From the NCBI GenBank assembly GCA_017430085.1, contig JAFRNR010000047.1:1-50757 (forward strand): DNA of 50,757 bases. The letters run 5' to 3'. The notes under the pieces are model-generated. The model was not told the origin of the DNA and searched no databases. It saw only the letters and a list, made by a program, of their open reading frames with translations. The DNA is from Lachnospiraceae bacterium (GTDB taxonomy: Bacteria; Bacillota; Clostridia; Lachnospirales; Lachnospiraceae). This document shows positions 26,544 to 35,019 of this stretch, in pieces. Every line of letters starts with the position of its first letter. The first letter of the stretch is position 1. The translations under genes and the position numbers were made by a program.

Positions 26544-26633
26544 GAAGATCGGTGCGTTCGTGACCAACATGAGCCGTCTCCAAACTGAGCCGCAATATTT
26601 ACCGGAAATGCGACGAAGCGCTGCATTTCCGGG
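26544..26633 (+). pseudogene. Broken copy of the 2-hydroxyacid dehydrogenase 3' end
   Basis: The segment reads KIGAFVTNMSR, then jumps to the coding text for the last 20 residues of the 22317-23252 gene. The first part matches the intact gene near 22976-23008 with two changes in about 35 nt; the second matches 23187-23246. The join is at a shared GCCG, and 182 bp are missing, a frame-breaking deletion. It begins just after the lyase stop in the same orientation as the parent gene. Confidence 0.8.
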
Positions 26634-26674
26634 CGGGGCAGGGGAAGAAAACAACTGAAAATAATATGCAACAG

Positions 26675-26715
26675 AACAGGGCCTGTGAAAAATGATTCTT
26701 TTCACAGGCCCTGTT
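26675..26715 (+). terminator. Strong terminator hairpin after the lyase gene
   Basis: A perfect 17-bp stem (26675-26691 with 26699-26715) and 7-nt loop; A/T ends on both sides could let it work for both strands. Confidence 0.8.
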
Positions 26716-26734
26716 TAGTTGGATGGCAGGCGAA

Positions 26735-26769
26735 AGGTGGGTTATGAGAACCGTCCCCGTAACCCACCT
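26735..26769. repeat. Hairpin of the GAACCGTCCCC family with different arms
   Basis: Arms AGGTGGGTTA and TAACCCACCT (10 bp) enclose a loop with GAGAACCGTCCCC. The loop is the same core as in the elements at 12.2-12.4 and 30.7 kb, but the arms are unrelated, implying that arm pairing rather than arm sequence is kept. Located at the 3' end of the flavodoxin gene. Confidence 0.7.
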
Positions 26770-26772
26770 GTG

Positions 26773-27270
26773 TCAGCACTCAAACTCCAGCATCTTGCAG
26801 AAGTCTTCGAATTTCGCTTCGTTGGCTTCTTTTTCGTGCTTGAGCGGATCGATGAAGATCGCTTTGTTTTCGAGCGCCGGGATGCCGAGGCAGTCAGCGA
26901 GGTTCTGCAGGGCTTTTTCGCCGCCCATGCCGCTTTGGCAGGCGAAGGCGGAGATGTGAGTTACGGCCTTTAAGGCGCGCTGGTTCTCGGAGATGAAGGT
27001 GCGGAGGGGAGGGGTCAGGCGGCTGGCCCAGACGGGGAAGCCGAAGATGATCTGTTCGTAGGCGGCGGGGTCCGCTTCGTAGGGCTCCAGTTCCGGCTGC
27101 TCGGCCATAAGGGCGCTTTTGCCGCCCCAGAGGAATTTGGACAGGCCCTTGTTTTTGTACGCTTTTTTCGGCACCAGGCGCAGCGTATCCGCGTTCAGGC
27201 GGGCGGCCAGTTTGTCCGCGATGTACGCGGTATTGCCTTCCAGCGAGTAATAAACGATCAAAGTTTTCAT
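26773..27270 (-). CDS. Flavodoxin-family protein
   Basis: A 165-residue FMN-binding electron carrier. The phosphate loop is YSLEGNTAYIA (residues 8-18), where S/T-x-T-G-N-T is usual, and the FGFPVWASRLTPPLRTFI and AFACQSGMGGEKAL segments match flavin-contact loops of the long-chain flavodoxin or NAD(P)H-oxidoreductase-like group. AAAGGA precedes the ATG. It starts 27 bp downstream of the YgjP-like gene. Its redox partner is not apparent. Confidence 0.85.
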   Translation of the reverse strand: MKTLIVYYSLEGNTAYIADKLAARLNADTLRLVPKKAYKNKGLSKFLWGGKSALMAEQPELEPYEADPAAYEQIIFGFPVWASRLTPPLRTFISENQRALKAVTHISAFACQSGMGGEKALQNLADCLGIPALENKAIFIDPLKHEKEANEAKFEDFCKMLEFEC

Positions 27271-27297
27271 GTGATTTTTCCTTTCTGAAGCGGCGGC

Positions 27298-27855
27298 TCA
27301 ATCCCGGCCCGGGACGCGGGCCATCAGGTAGGAGCCGTTTTCTTTGAGCCAGTTGTTCCATTCGCGGTATTCCGGGAAAACGCGGAGCACGTGCGCGTAG
27401 AAGCGGGCGGAATGGTTGGGCTCCAGGCGGTGGCAGAGCTCGTGGACCACGACGCTGTCCAGGACCTGCATCGGGGCGAGCATCAGGAGCCAGTTGAAGT
27501 TCAGGTTGCCGGCGCTGCTGCAGCTGCCCCAGCGGGTCTTCTGGCAGCGGATCGTGATGCGGCCGTAAGTGACGCCGACGCGCGGCGCGTAGAAAGCCAC
27601 ACGGAGCGGGATGATGGCCCGGGCCTTCTCCTGCAGGATCCGCATCTCCTCTTCCGTCAGCGGCTGCGGCGTGCCCAGCGCTTCCTCGCGGGCGCGGAGC
27701 TTTTCCAGACGGGTCCGGATCCAGGTCTCGTGTTCCTGTACGAACCGGCGGATGCTCCGGTCGGAGGCCCGGCGCGGCGCGCGCACGATGACGCGGCCGT
27801 TTTTGATCTCCAGCCCCATCGTCCGGCGGCTGCTGCGGATGATCTCGTATTCCAT
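27298..27855 (-). CDS. YgjP/SprT-like zinc metallopeptidase (M48-related)
   Basis: About 185 residues with the zinc motif HELCH and downstream EPNHSARFYAHVLRVFPEYR, the layout of the YgjP/WLM-like metallopeptidase family. TRWGSCSSAGNLNFNW ahead of the motif is also typical. Upstream ATGs at 27918 and 27885 extend the frame; the ATG at 27855 (MEYEIIRSSRRTM) fits the family start but has no strong ribosome site, so the start is uncertain. Cellular target unknown. Confidence 0.85.
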   Translation of the reverse strand: MEYEIIRSSRRTMGLEIKNGRVIVRAPRRASDRSIRRFVQEHETWIRTRLEKLRAREEALGTPQPLTEEEMRILQEKARAIIPLRVAFYAPRVGVTYGRITIRCQKTRWGSCSSAGNLNFNWLLMLAPMQVLDSVVVHELCHRLEPNHSARFYAHVLRVFPEYREWNNWLKENGSYLMARVPGRD

Positions 27856-27956
27856 GTCTGTGCGGGTCCCGTCCTTCCTTTCCATTCCATCATAGAGCCC
27901 CGTCCGCCCTTTTGTCAATCAAAACCGCCCGCTGTCTGTACTTCCCCGCCGAACTG

Positions 27957-27965
27957 TGCTATAGT
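27957..27965 (+). promoter_or_regulatory. Likely extended -10 promoter of the SNF2 gene
   Basis: TGCTATAGT is an extended -10 about 35 bp upstream of the SNF2 start codon. No convincing -35 is present. Confidence 0.4.
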
Positions 27966-27999
27966 GGCGGCAGAACGACGGACAGAAAAGAGGTTCTAC

Positions 28000-30213
28000 A
28001 TGGCCAGGTCATTTTCCGCGCAGGACGCCAGAAAACTGATGCAGGAGCACAAATCCCTGCAGGCGAAGCTGCGCCAGGTCCTGGACCTGCCGGACAAGGA
28101 GCGGGAGGCGATCGCCGGCGCGGCAAAATCGCTGCAGACGGCGGAGGCGCTGGAGATCCTGCGCACAGTCCCGGTGGAGGAACTGAACCGCGACAAGCTG
28201 GGCCTGCGGGTCCGGGCGCTGCGGGAGGCAGGGTTCGAGAACATCGCGCAGGTGTTTACGGCCTCCGCGGCGGAACTGGCGTCCGTGAACGGGATCAGTC
28301 CGGAAGGCGCGCGGACCATCAAGCGGATCGCGCGGGAAATGGCTGACCGGACCGCGGAGACCGTGCGGATCCGGCTGAGCACCGACCAGAAGACGCCGGC
28401 CGCCTCGGCGCTGGTCCGCCAGTTATCCGCGTACCGGCAGATCCGACCATATGCGGACGCATGCACGCATTTTTCCGCGGCGGAGCAGGACGTGCCCGGG
28501 CTGCTCGCGGACCTGGAGCCGGCCACGAAAAACATCGGCTGGCTGTTCACGGGCAGCGGGAAACGGGAGCTGGCTGAGCGCGCGTACGGGCGGCTGACGG
28601 AGCTGTCCCGCGGCGCGTACGGCAGCGGCGTGCGCGGCTCGTATGACACGATTGCCGCCGTCCTGCGGAACACGACGGACGAAGCCGCGTGGGCGGACTT
28701 TGAACAGAACAGCATCCGCTTTTTCAACCTTTTAGAAGAGATCTGCCCCGGCCTCCTGGGCGGCAGCGATGCGGTCTACGGCCTGCCCGAGGACCTCGCG
28801 CGGGAGATCAGCGAGGAGGAATACTTCCCGGACGGCCTGCTCTGCGAGCTGCGCCGCTATCAGGAATGGGGCGTCAAATACATCCTTCACCAGGAGCGCG
28901 TGCTGCTGGGCGATGAAATGGGCCTGGGCAAGACCGTGCAGGCCATCGCGGCCATGGTCTCCCTGCGGAACACCGGCGCGACGCATTTTCTGGTGGTCTG
29001 CCCCGCCAGCGTGCTCACAAACTGGGTCCGCGAAATCCAAAGCAAGAGCCGGCTGTCCGTCACCCGCATCCACGGCGAGGGGCGCAAAGAAGCGCTCCGG
29101 AGCTGGCTGATGAGCGGCGGCGCGGCGGTCACGACCTATGAGACGACCGGCCATCTGCTGCTGCCCGAGGGCTTCCGCCTCGGCCTGCTGGTGGCGGACG
29201 AGGCGCATTATATCAAGAACCCGGCGGCGCGGCGGACGCAGAACGTGAAGCGGCTGAGCGGGGCCGCGGACCGCCTGCTGTTCATGACCGGCACGGCGCT
29301 GGAAAACCGCGTGGACGAGATGGTCGCGCTGATCCGCCTGCTGAACCCCGCGGTGGCGCAGCAGGTGAGCGGGATGGAATACATGGCGTCCGCGCCGCAG
29401 TTCCGGCTGAAAGTCGCCCCGGTGTATTACCGGCGAAAGCGCGAGGACGTGCTGGCCGAACTGCCGGAAATGATCGAGAGCAGGGAATGGTGCGACCTGG
29501 AGCCAGCGGAGGAAGCGGTATACGAGGCCGACGTGCTGGAAGGCCGCTACGCGCAGGCGCGGCGGGTCTCCTGGACCGCGCCGGATCTGGCGCATTCATC
29601 CAAGGCGCGGCGCATGCGGGAGCTGATCGACGAGGCGGCGGAGGACGGGCGGAAGATCATTGTCTTCTCCTTCTTCCTGGAGACGCTGCGGCGCATCACG
29701 GAACTGCTGGGCGGGCGCTGCCTGCAGCCCATCAACGGCTCCGTGCCCCCCGCGCGGCGTCAGGAGATCCTGGACGAATTCGAGCAGGCGCCGGCGGGCA
29801 CCGTGCTGGCCGCGCAGATCCAGTCCGGCGGCACGGGCCTCAACATCCAGGCCGCGAGCGTCGTCATCATCTGCGAGCCGCAGTTCAAGCCGTCCACGGA
29901 GAACCAGGCCATCTCGCGCGCCTACCGCATGGGCCAGACCCGGAACGTCCTGGTCTTCCGCCTGCTCTGCGACGGGACCATCGACGAGCGGATCACCGGC
30001 CTGCTGGCGGAAAAGCAGGCTATTTTCGATGCTTTCGCGGACAAATCCGAGGCCGCGCGGCAGAGCCTGGAGCTGGATGAAAAGAGCTTCGGCAGTCTGA
30101 TCCAGGAAGAGATCGAGCGGATCAAAGAGAAGCAGGAAACGGAACGGAAACCCGCGCCGAATATAAACGAACCGACGGAACACACTGATACGCAAGGAGA
30201 CGATACGCCATGA
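28000..30213 (+). CDS. SNF2-family DEAD/DEAH helicase with an N-terminal helix-hairpin-helix region
   Basis: A 737-residue Swi2/Snf2 ATPase. Walker A is D305-EMGLGKT, motif II is D400-EAH, motif III is FMTGTALENR, and motif VI is QAISRAYRMGQ near residue 650. Residues about 76-118 read as a helix-hairpin-helix DNA-binding segment (LASVNGISPEGARTIKRIA). It probably translocates on duplex DNA to remodel or remove bound protein. The frame opens as far back as 27391, but that part is antisense to the peptidase gene; AGAGG precedes the ATG at 28000. It overlaps the next gene by 4 nt. Confidence 0.9.
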   Translation: MARSFSAQDARKLMQEHKSLQAKLRQVLDLPDKEREAIAGAAKSLQTAEALEILRTVPVEELNRDKLGLRVRALREAGFENIAQVFTASAAELASVNGISPEGARTIKRIAREMADRTAETVRIRLSTDQKTPAASALVRQLSAYRQIRPYADACTHFSAAEQDVPGLLADLEPATKNIGWLFTGSGKRELAERAYGRLTELSRGAYGSGVRGSYDTIAAVLRNTTDEAAWADFEQNSIRFFNLLEEICPGLLGGSDAVYGLPEDLAREISEEEYFPDGLLCELRRYQEWGVKYILHQERVLLGDEMGLGKTVQAIAAMVSLRNTGATHFLVVCPASVLTNWVREIQSKSRLSVTRIHGEGRKEALRSWLMSGGAAVTTYETTGHLLLPEGFRLGLLVADEAHYIKNPAARRTQNVKRLSGAADRLLFMTGTALENRVDEMVALIRLLNPAVAQQVSGMEYMASAPQFRLKVAPVYYRRKREDVLAELPEMIESREWCDLEPAEEAVYEADVLEGRYAQARRVSWTAPDLAHSSKARRMRELIDEAAEDGRKIIVFSFFLETLRRITELLGGRCLQPINGSVPPARRQEILDEFEQAPAGTVLAAQIQSGGTGLNIQAASVVIICEPQFKPSTENQAISRAYRMGQTRNVLVFRLLCDGTIDERITGLLAEKQAIFDAFADKSEAARQSLELDEKSFGSLIQEEIERIKEKQETERKPAPNINEPTEHTDTQGDDTP

Positions 30214-30680
30214 AAAAACTGACAGTCAACGGAGAACTGACCCTCTCCTGCCCCGACGGCTTCCGCGAAATGACGCAGGAAGAACTGGCCAAGGCCTACG
30301 CGGACCGCACTTCGAAGCGGATCGGGATCTGGGACGAGGCGCGCCACATCATCCTCGTCGTGCAATGGCACAAGGTCAATGTCCTGCTGGCCGCCCTGAG
30401 CGACCCGAAATCCTCGCTGCGCAGCGCCGAATTCCGTCTCCGCCGCCTCCTGAAGGACAGCGAATACCGCAAGACAGACACCTTCACCCGCGGGATCGCC
30501 GGCCGCGACGCCCGCGCCTTCCGCTACGAATACCGCGTGCAGGGCGTGATGCAGGAAGGGGAGGTGTACCTCCTCAAGAAAAAGACGTCTGTGTATATGA
30601 TCTATACGTATACGCGCATGCCGGTGACGGAGGAGGCAAGAAGGGTGATCGGGGAGATGCTGAACAGTGTGACGCTGTGA
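30210..30680 (+). CDS. Small protein of unknown function coupled to the SNF2 gene
   Basis: A 156-residue soluble protein not recognised. The order is a short beta-rich start with PDGFREMTQEELAKAY, a strand-rich middle and a C-terminal helix; this resembles small lipid- or ligand-binding folds in outline only. It overlaps the SNF2 stop by 4 nt (ATGA), so the two are translated together and may act together. No signal peptide or membrane segment. Confidence 0.7.
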   Translation: MKKLTVNGELTLSCPDGFREMTQEELAKAYADRTSKRIGIWDEARHIILVVQWHKVNVLLAALSDPKSSLRSAEFRLRRLLKDSEYRKTDTFTRGIAGRDARAFRYEYRVQGVMQEGEVYLLKKKTSVYMIYTYTRMPVTEEARRVIGEMLNSVTL

Positions 30681-30697
30681 TTTCCGATGTGATAAGA

Positions 30698-30754
30698 TGA
30701 CAAAAGAACCGTCCCTTTGTCAGATTTTCTGACAGGGGGACGGTTCTTTTGTCA
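30698..30754. repeat. Long hairpin of the GGGGACGGTTC family
   Basis: Two 27-bp arms (30698-30724 and 30728-30754) pair at 25 of 27 positions around a TTT loop. Each arm is a copy of the element seen at 12162 and 12346, here set head to head. It lies between convergent genes and probably also ends transcription; a T run follows on the plus strand. Confidence 0.85.
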
Positions 30755-30766
30755 GGTTTTTGAGAA

Positions 30767-30823
30767 GGGCGGCCTATGGCCGCCCCTACGTTTTTCTGAT
30801 TGCAGGGCGGCCGATGGCCGCCC
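30767..30823. repeat. Two GGGCGGCC palindromes (short form of the REP-like family)
   Basis: 19-bp units at 30767-30785 and 30805-30823 (GGGCGGCC-N-ATGGCCGCCC, centre T or G), both followed by CTACG. They lie directly downstream of the pullulanase stop. Confidence 0.8.
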
Positions 30824-30837
30824 CTACGGTTTTTATA

Positions 30838-33573
30838 TCAGTCGCCGAAGTAGACCAGCGTCACGGACTTCGCGTCGACCTGAGCGTCGCTGCCCCAGAT
30901 AACGCGGCCGCCGGAGACGGTCAGCGGGATGGCTTCGTCGCCGGGGTTCACGACGGCCTGGGCAACGGTAGCGCCGTCCATCGTGTACGTCACCAGCAGC
31001 GAGCCGTCAGAGGCCACTTCATAGGCGACGTCGGCGCGGCGCAGGAATTCGTATGACTTGCGGACGCCGATCAGCTGCAGATAGAACTCCGCCATTTCGT
31101 ACGCGGCGCTGCCGGGGACGAGGGCTTCCCAGTCGATGTTGTTGACTTCGTCGGAGGACTTGTAGCTGTTCTCGTCGCCGTCCTTGCTGCGGAGCATTTC
31201 CTCACCGGCCAGGAAGAGCGGGATGCCGCGGGAGAACATCACGATCGAGGCGCCGAAGCGGTTCATCGCCAGGCGTTCCTCTTCCGAGGCGTCCGGGCAG
31301 GAAATGGCCAGTTTGTCCCACAGGGTCAGGTTGTCGTGGCAGGACATGTAATTGATCACCATCGCGTTCTCCACGCTCCAGGAAGCGCCCATGCCCTTGA
31401 CGCCGCCGGTCAGGCCGAAGCCGACCTTGTTGGCGGTCTCGCCGCTCACGGTGCCGTTGATGTACGCGGTGTCTTTCGAATCAAACACGCTGCCCTTTAA
31501 GCCGTCGCGGATGGAGTCGTTGAACACCGCGATGCTGCCCGCGGCGCCTTCAGAGGCCTTGACCTGCTTGATATTCGCTTGCGAGGCCCTGAAGTTTTCG
31601 CGCAGTTCGGAAGTGCCGCCGGTCCAGCCTTCGCCGTAGATCAGGCACTTCGGGTTGATCGCGTGCAGGGCCTGCTCGATTTTCTGCATGGTCTCCACAT
31701 CGTGCAGCACCATCAGGTCGAAACGGAAACCGTCGATGTGGTACTCTTCGGCCCAGTAGGTCACGGAATCCACCATGTATTTGCGGAACATCGCGCGGTC
31801 GGACGCGGTCTCGTTGCCGCAGCCGGAGCCGTTGGAGTTCTCGCCGGCGGCGTTGTAGCGGTAGTAGTAATACGGGACGGCCTTGTTCAGGCAGGAGTTG
31901 CCGTCATAGGTATGGTTGTAGACCACGTCCATGACGACGCCGAGGCCGGCCTCGTGCAGGGCCTGCACCATCTGCTTGAATTCGTTGATGCGGACTTCGC
32001 CGTGGAACGGGTCGGTGGAGTAGCTGCCCTCGGGCGCGTTGTAGTTCTTCGGGTCGTAGCCCCAGTTGAACTGCGGCTCGTCGCTGCTTTCGTCCACCGT
32101 CGCGTAATCGTACACGGGCTGCAGATGGACATGGGTGATGCCCAGTTCCTTCAGGTAATCCACGCCGACGGGCACGCCGGCTTCGTTGACCAGGCCGGTC
32201 TCCGTGAAGGCGAGGTATTTGCCCGGGTATTTGGAGGAGGTGATGCGGTTGGAGAAGTCGCGCACGTGGACTTCCCAGATGACCGCGTCGGAGTAGGTGT
32301 CGATAGTGTCGACGAAGGTGTCGTCCTCAAAGCCTTCCGGATCGGTCGCGTCCAGGTCGACGACCATCGCGCGGTTGCCGTTCACGCCGACCGCCTTCGC
32401 GTAAGGGTCCACCACTTCCTGGGTGCCCACGGCCGTAGTGACTTCATAGACGTAGTAGACGCCGGCGCCGACTTCCGGAACGGTGATGCTCCAGACGCCT
32501 TTGTCGCCCTTCTCCATCGCGATGTTACCGCTCGGAGGCGCGGGGACGTCCACGGGGATCGGTTCATTGTCGCTGCCGGCCGGATAGAGCTTCAGGTCCA
32601 CCTGCGCGGCGGTCGGGGCCCACAGTTTGAAGGTCGTGCCCTCTTCGGTGATGATGGCGCCGAGGTCGTCCCCGTCGTAGAGGTACGTTTCCGCGAAGGC
32701 CGGCGAATCAAAGATACCGGTGGGCATCGCGGGATGCACGCCGAAGCCTTCGATCTCCACTTCATACTGCTTCGTGATGTCCAGCGGTTCCGCCATAACG
32801 ATGCGGCCGGTGATCACTTCGTTGTTCTCCGAGCTCAGGGACGCGACGGCCAGTTCCTTGCCGTCCGCGCGGACCGACACCTGGTCTTTGCTCAAGCGGG
32901 TCGCCGGGCTGATGAAATACTGGATCTCATTGTCGGACACGATGCCGGCCATGTTGAAGACGCGGATGCCTTCCAGCGTCTGGCCGCCGTCGCTGCTGTG
33001 ATACTGTTCGCCGTCGCCGCTCACGAGATAAATAAACGTCTCCTCTCCTTCCAGGACCGCAAAGCGGTCGCCGTCATAGTCTTTGGTCGCGCTGCCCCAG
33101 CTCTTGCCGCCGGGATCCGAGCAGGCGGTGCGGACGATGAAGCCCACTTCGCTGACGCTCTCCGGGACGTTCACCTGGCATTTGAAGCCGTACGCGCAGG
33201 GGCTGAACAGATGGCCGGCGCCGTCGCCGCCGTCCCACCACATCCAGACGTCGCAGGTGTTGATGTCCGCGCCTGCTTTCTTCCAGTAAAGCGTCAGCTG
33301 GCGCGTGCCGGGCTCGCGGGGCAGGAAGGTCTCTTCCACGGGTTCAGTGGCCGGCGGTTCGGTGGCCGGTTCCTTCGTTTCCGGAGCCGCGGTGGTCGGC
33401 GCTTCCGTCGGGGCGGTCGTCGCTTCCGTCGGGGCGGCCGTCGTTTCCGGCGCCGCCGTGGTGGCCTGCGTGGCCGCCGTGGTCTCTTTCTGCTCTCCCT
33501 GGCAGCCCGCCAGCGTGGTGAGGCAGAGCGCCAGGACGAGCAGCAGGGTCATGAATTTCTTGTAGTGCCGCAT
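30838..33573 (-). CDS. pulA: Secreted lipoprotein type I pullulanase (GH13_14)
   Basis: A 911-residue exported debranching enzyme that hydrolyses alpha-1,6 links in pullulan, starch or glycogen. The lipobox LAGC (Cys24) anchors it to the outer face of the membrane; a Thr/Ala/Pro-rich linker follows. A CBM41-like domain (about residues 88-190), a middle domain, a CBM48-like domain (about 300-410) and the GH13 barrel come in order. FNWGYDPKNYNAPEGSY is the pullulanase signature. Catalytic residues read as Asp619 (FRFDL), Glu648 (YGEGW) and Asp747 (SCHDN). AAGGAAA precedes the ATG. It lies 33 bp after the ClC gene on the same strand, so they may be co-transcribed. Confidence 0.94.
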   Translation of the reverse strand: MRHYKKFMTLLLVLALCLTTLAGCQGEQKETTAATQATTAAPETTAAPTEATTAPTEAPTTAAPETKEPATEPPATEPVEETFLPREPGTRQLTLYWKKAGADINTCDVWMWWDGGDGAGHLFSPCAYGFKCQVNVPESVSEVGFIVRTACSDPGGKSWGSATKDYDGDRFAVLEGEETFIYLVSGDGEQYHSSDGGQTLEGIRVFNMAGIVSDNEIQYFISPATRLSKDQVSVRADGKELAVASLSSENNEVITGRIVMAEPLDITKQYEVEIEGFGVHPAMPTGIFDSPAFAETYLYDGDDLGAIITEEGTTFKLWAPTAAQVDLKLYPAGSDNEPIPVDVPAPPSGNIAMEKGDKGVWSITVPEVGAGVYYVYEVTTAVGTQEVVDPYAKAVGVNGNRAMVVDLDATDPEGFEDDTFVDTIDTYSDAVIWEVHVRDFSNRITSSKYPGKYLAFTETGLVNEAGVPVGVDYLKELGITHVHLQPVYDYATVDESSDEPQFNWGYDPKNYNAPEGSYSTDPFHGEVRINEFKQMVQALHEAGLGVVMDVVYNHTYDGNSCLNKAVPYYYYRYNAAGENSNGSGCGNETASDRAMFRKYMVDSVTYWAEEYHIDGFRFDLMVLHDVETMQKIEQALHAINPKCLIYGEGWTGGTSELRENFRASQANIKQVKASEGAAGSIAVFNDSIRDGLKGSVFDSKDTAYINGTVSGETANKVGFGLTGGVKGMGASWSVENAMVINYMSCHDNLTLWDKLAISCPDASEEERLAMNRFGASIVMFSRGIPLFLAGEEMLRSKDGDENSYKSSDEVNNIDWEALVPGSAAYEMAEFYLQLIGVRKSYEFLRRADVAYEVASDGSLLVTYTMDGATVAQAVVNPGDEAIPLTVSGGRVIWGSDAQVDAKSVTLVYFGD

Positions 33574-33606
33574 AGTATTTTCCTTCTTTCTGTCTGTATG
33601 TTCAAA

Positions 33607-34851
33607 TTACTGGATCCTCTGTTCATGCTTCGTTTTGGAATACACGAAGCGCTGGCTCCCGTACAGGCTGTAATAGCCCGACAGGATGAATGACATCGCC
33701 ACCGTGACGGCGAAATACGGCAGGCCGACGCCGCGGAACATCTCCATGGCGATCAGCAGCGCCGCGATGGGGCAGTTCGTCGCCCCCGCGAACAGCGCGA
33801 TCATCCCGCACGCCGCCCCCAGGGAGACCGGATACCCGGTCAGGCTCCCGAACAGCGCGCCGAAGCACGCCCCGATGCTCAGCGTGGGCACGATCTCGCC
33901 GCCCTTGAAGCCGCCGGCGATGGCCAGCGACGTAAATGCCAGTTTCAGCACGAAATGGTACGCCTTCGTCTCCCCGGCCAGCGCCTTTTCGATGAGCCCC
34001 GCGCCGGCGCCCGTATACTCCCGGGTCCCCAGCAGCAGCGTCAGCCCGACGATCAGACAGCCCACCACAAACGCGCGCACATACGCATTTTTCAGATATT
34101 TCTTTGCCAGTTTCTCCGCGCCGTGGAAGCTTTCCACCAGCCCGATGGCCAGGAACGCGCACAGCAGGCCCAGCACCACGGACAGGCCCACGTTCGCGGG
34201 GCTCAGGTCCGGCACGCCTTCCAGGGCGAACACTTCCGGCGCCACGCCCAGCAGCGTGGCGATCCCCGTCCCGAGGAAAGCCGAAAAGATGCACGGGATC
34301 AGCGCCGAGTAATAAAACACGCCCACGCTGGCTACTTCGATGCAGAAAATGGCCGCCGCCACCGGCGTCCCGAAGAGCGCCGCGAACAGCGCCGCCATCC
34401 CGCACATGACCGCGGTGTGGCGGTCCTTTTCGTCCAGCCGGAACAGCTCGCCCAGCCGCGCGCCGAGCCAGCCGCCCAGCTGCAGCGCCGCCCCTTCCCG
34501 GCCCATGGACGCGCCGCCCAGATGGGACAGCACCGTGGACACGAAGATCAGGAAGCCGGTCGGGACCGAGACTTTTTCCTTCTCCGTGACCGCGGACAGG
34601 ACCATATTGGTGCCGCGGTTCTTCTCCTCCCCGGCTGCGCGGTACAGGAAGACGATGACTATCCCGATGAGCGGGAGCAGGAAGATCAGCCAGCGGTTCG
34701 CCTGCTGCGCGGACGCCGCCAGCCCGATGGCTTTCGCGAACAGCGCGCCCAGCACGCCGCCGATCCCGCCGCACACCAAAGCGATCCCCGTCCAGCGGAG
34801 GAGGTAGATCAGGCTTTCCAGGATCGGATGTCGCGGACTGCTCGTTTTCAT
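33607..34851 (-). CDS. ClC-family chloride channel or H+/Cl- exchanger
   Basis: A 414-residue membrane protein of the ClC family. GGASMGREGAALQLG matches the G(K/R)EGP anion-selectivity segment, with Ala where Pro is usual; the GGEIVPTLSIGACFGALFG segment matches GGxFxP with Glu-Ile in the middle. About ten hydrophobic helices are seen and no CBS domain. ATGs upstream at 34950 and 34878 extend the frame, but a promoter lies at 34858-34886, so the ATG at 34851 is the only plausible start. It is divergent from the MATE-ATPase gene. Confidence 0.9.
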   Translation of the reverse strand: MKTSSPRHPILESLIYLLRWTGIALVCGGIGGVLGALFAKAIGLAASAQQANRWLIFLLPLIGIVIVFLYRAAGEEKNRGTNMVLSAVTEKEKVSVPTGFLIFVSTVLSHLGGASMGREGAALQLGGWLGARLGELFRLDEKDRHTAVMCGMAALFAALFGTPVAAAIFCIEVASVGVFYYSALIPCIFSAFLGTGIATLLGVAPEVFALEGVPDLSPANVGLSVVLGLLCAFLAIGLVESFHGAEKLAKKYLKNAYVRAFVVGCLIVGLTLLLGTREYTGAGAGLIEKALAGETKAYHFVLKLAFTSLAIAGGFKGGEIVPTLSIGACFGALFGSLTGYPVSLGAACGMIALFAGATNCPIAALLIAMEMFRGVGLPYFAVTVAMSFILSGYYSLYGSQRFVYSKTKHEQRIQ

Positions 34852-34857
34852 ACCTCT

Positions 34858-34886
34858 GTTATAATGGAGAAACCGCATCCGGTCAA
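34858..34886 (-). promoter_or_regulatory. Sigma-A-type promoter of the ClC gene, placed for a leaderless mRNA
   Basis: Minus-strand TTGACC (34881-34886) and TATAAC (34858-34863) are 17 bp apart. The -10 ends 6 nt before the ATG, so transcription should begin at or next to the start codon. Confidence 0.65.
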
Positions 34887-34950
34887 TTGTTTTGCGGAAG
34901 AAAATCCTGTTCCGGGCGGTCATTTTTCGCAGAAAATTTCCGCCGGGCAA

Positions 34951-34979
34951 TTCCTTTTCCCCTCAAAATGTACTATAAT
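34951..34979 (+). promoter_or_regulatory. Likely promoter of the MATE-ATPase gene
   Basis: TTCCTT (34951-34956), a 17-bp spacer and a perfect TATAAT (34974-34979) lie about 40 bp before the start codon. Confidence 0.6.
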
Positions 34980-35019
34980 ATTTTCGGATTTGTTTTGACC
35001 CCCGGAACGGAGACCTCCC

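Noticed and set aside
27391-27999. N-terminal extension of the SNF2 frame
   Set aside because: It is antisense to the YgjP-like peptidase gene, and a ribosome site supports the ATG at 28000.
31579-33693. 704-codon plus-strand open frame opposite pullulanase
   Set aside because: Antisense shadow of a gene with full catalytic motifs; no ribosome site or recognisable domain.
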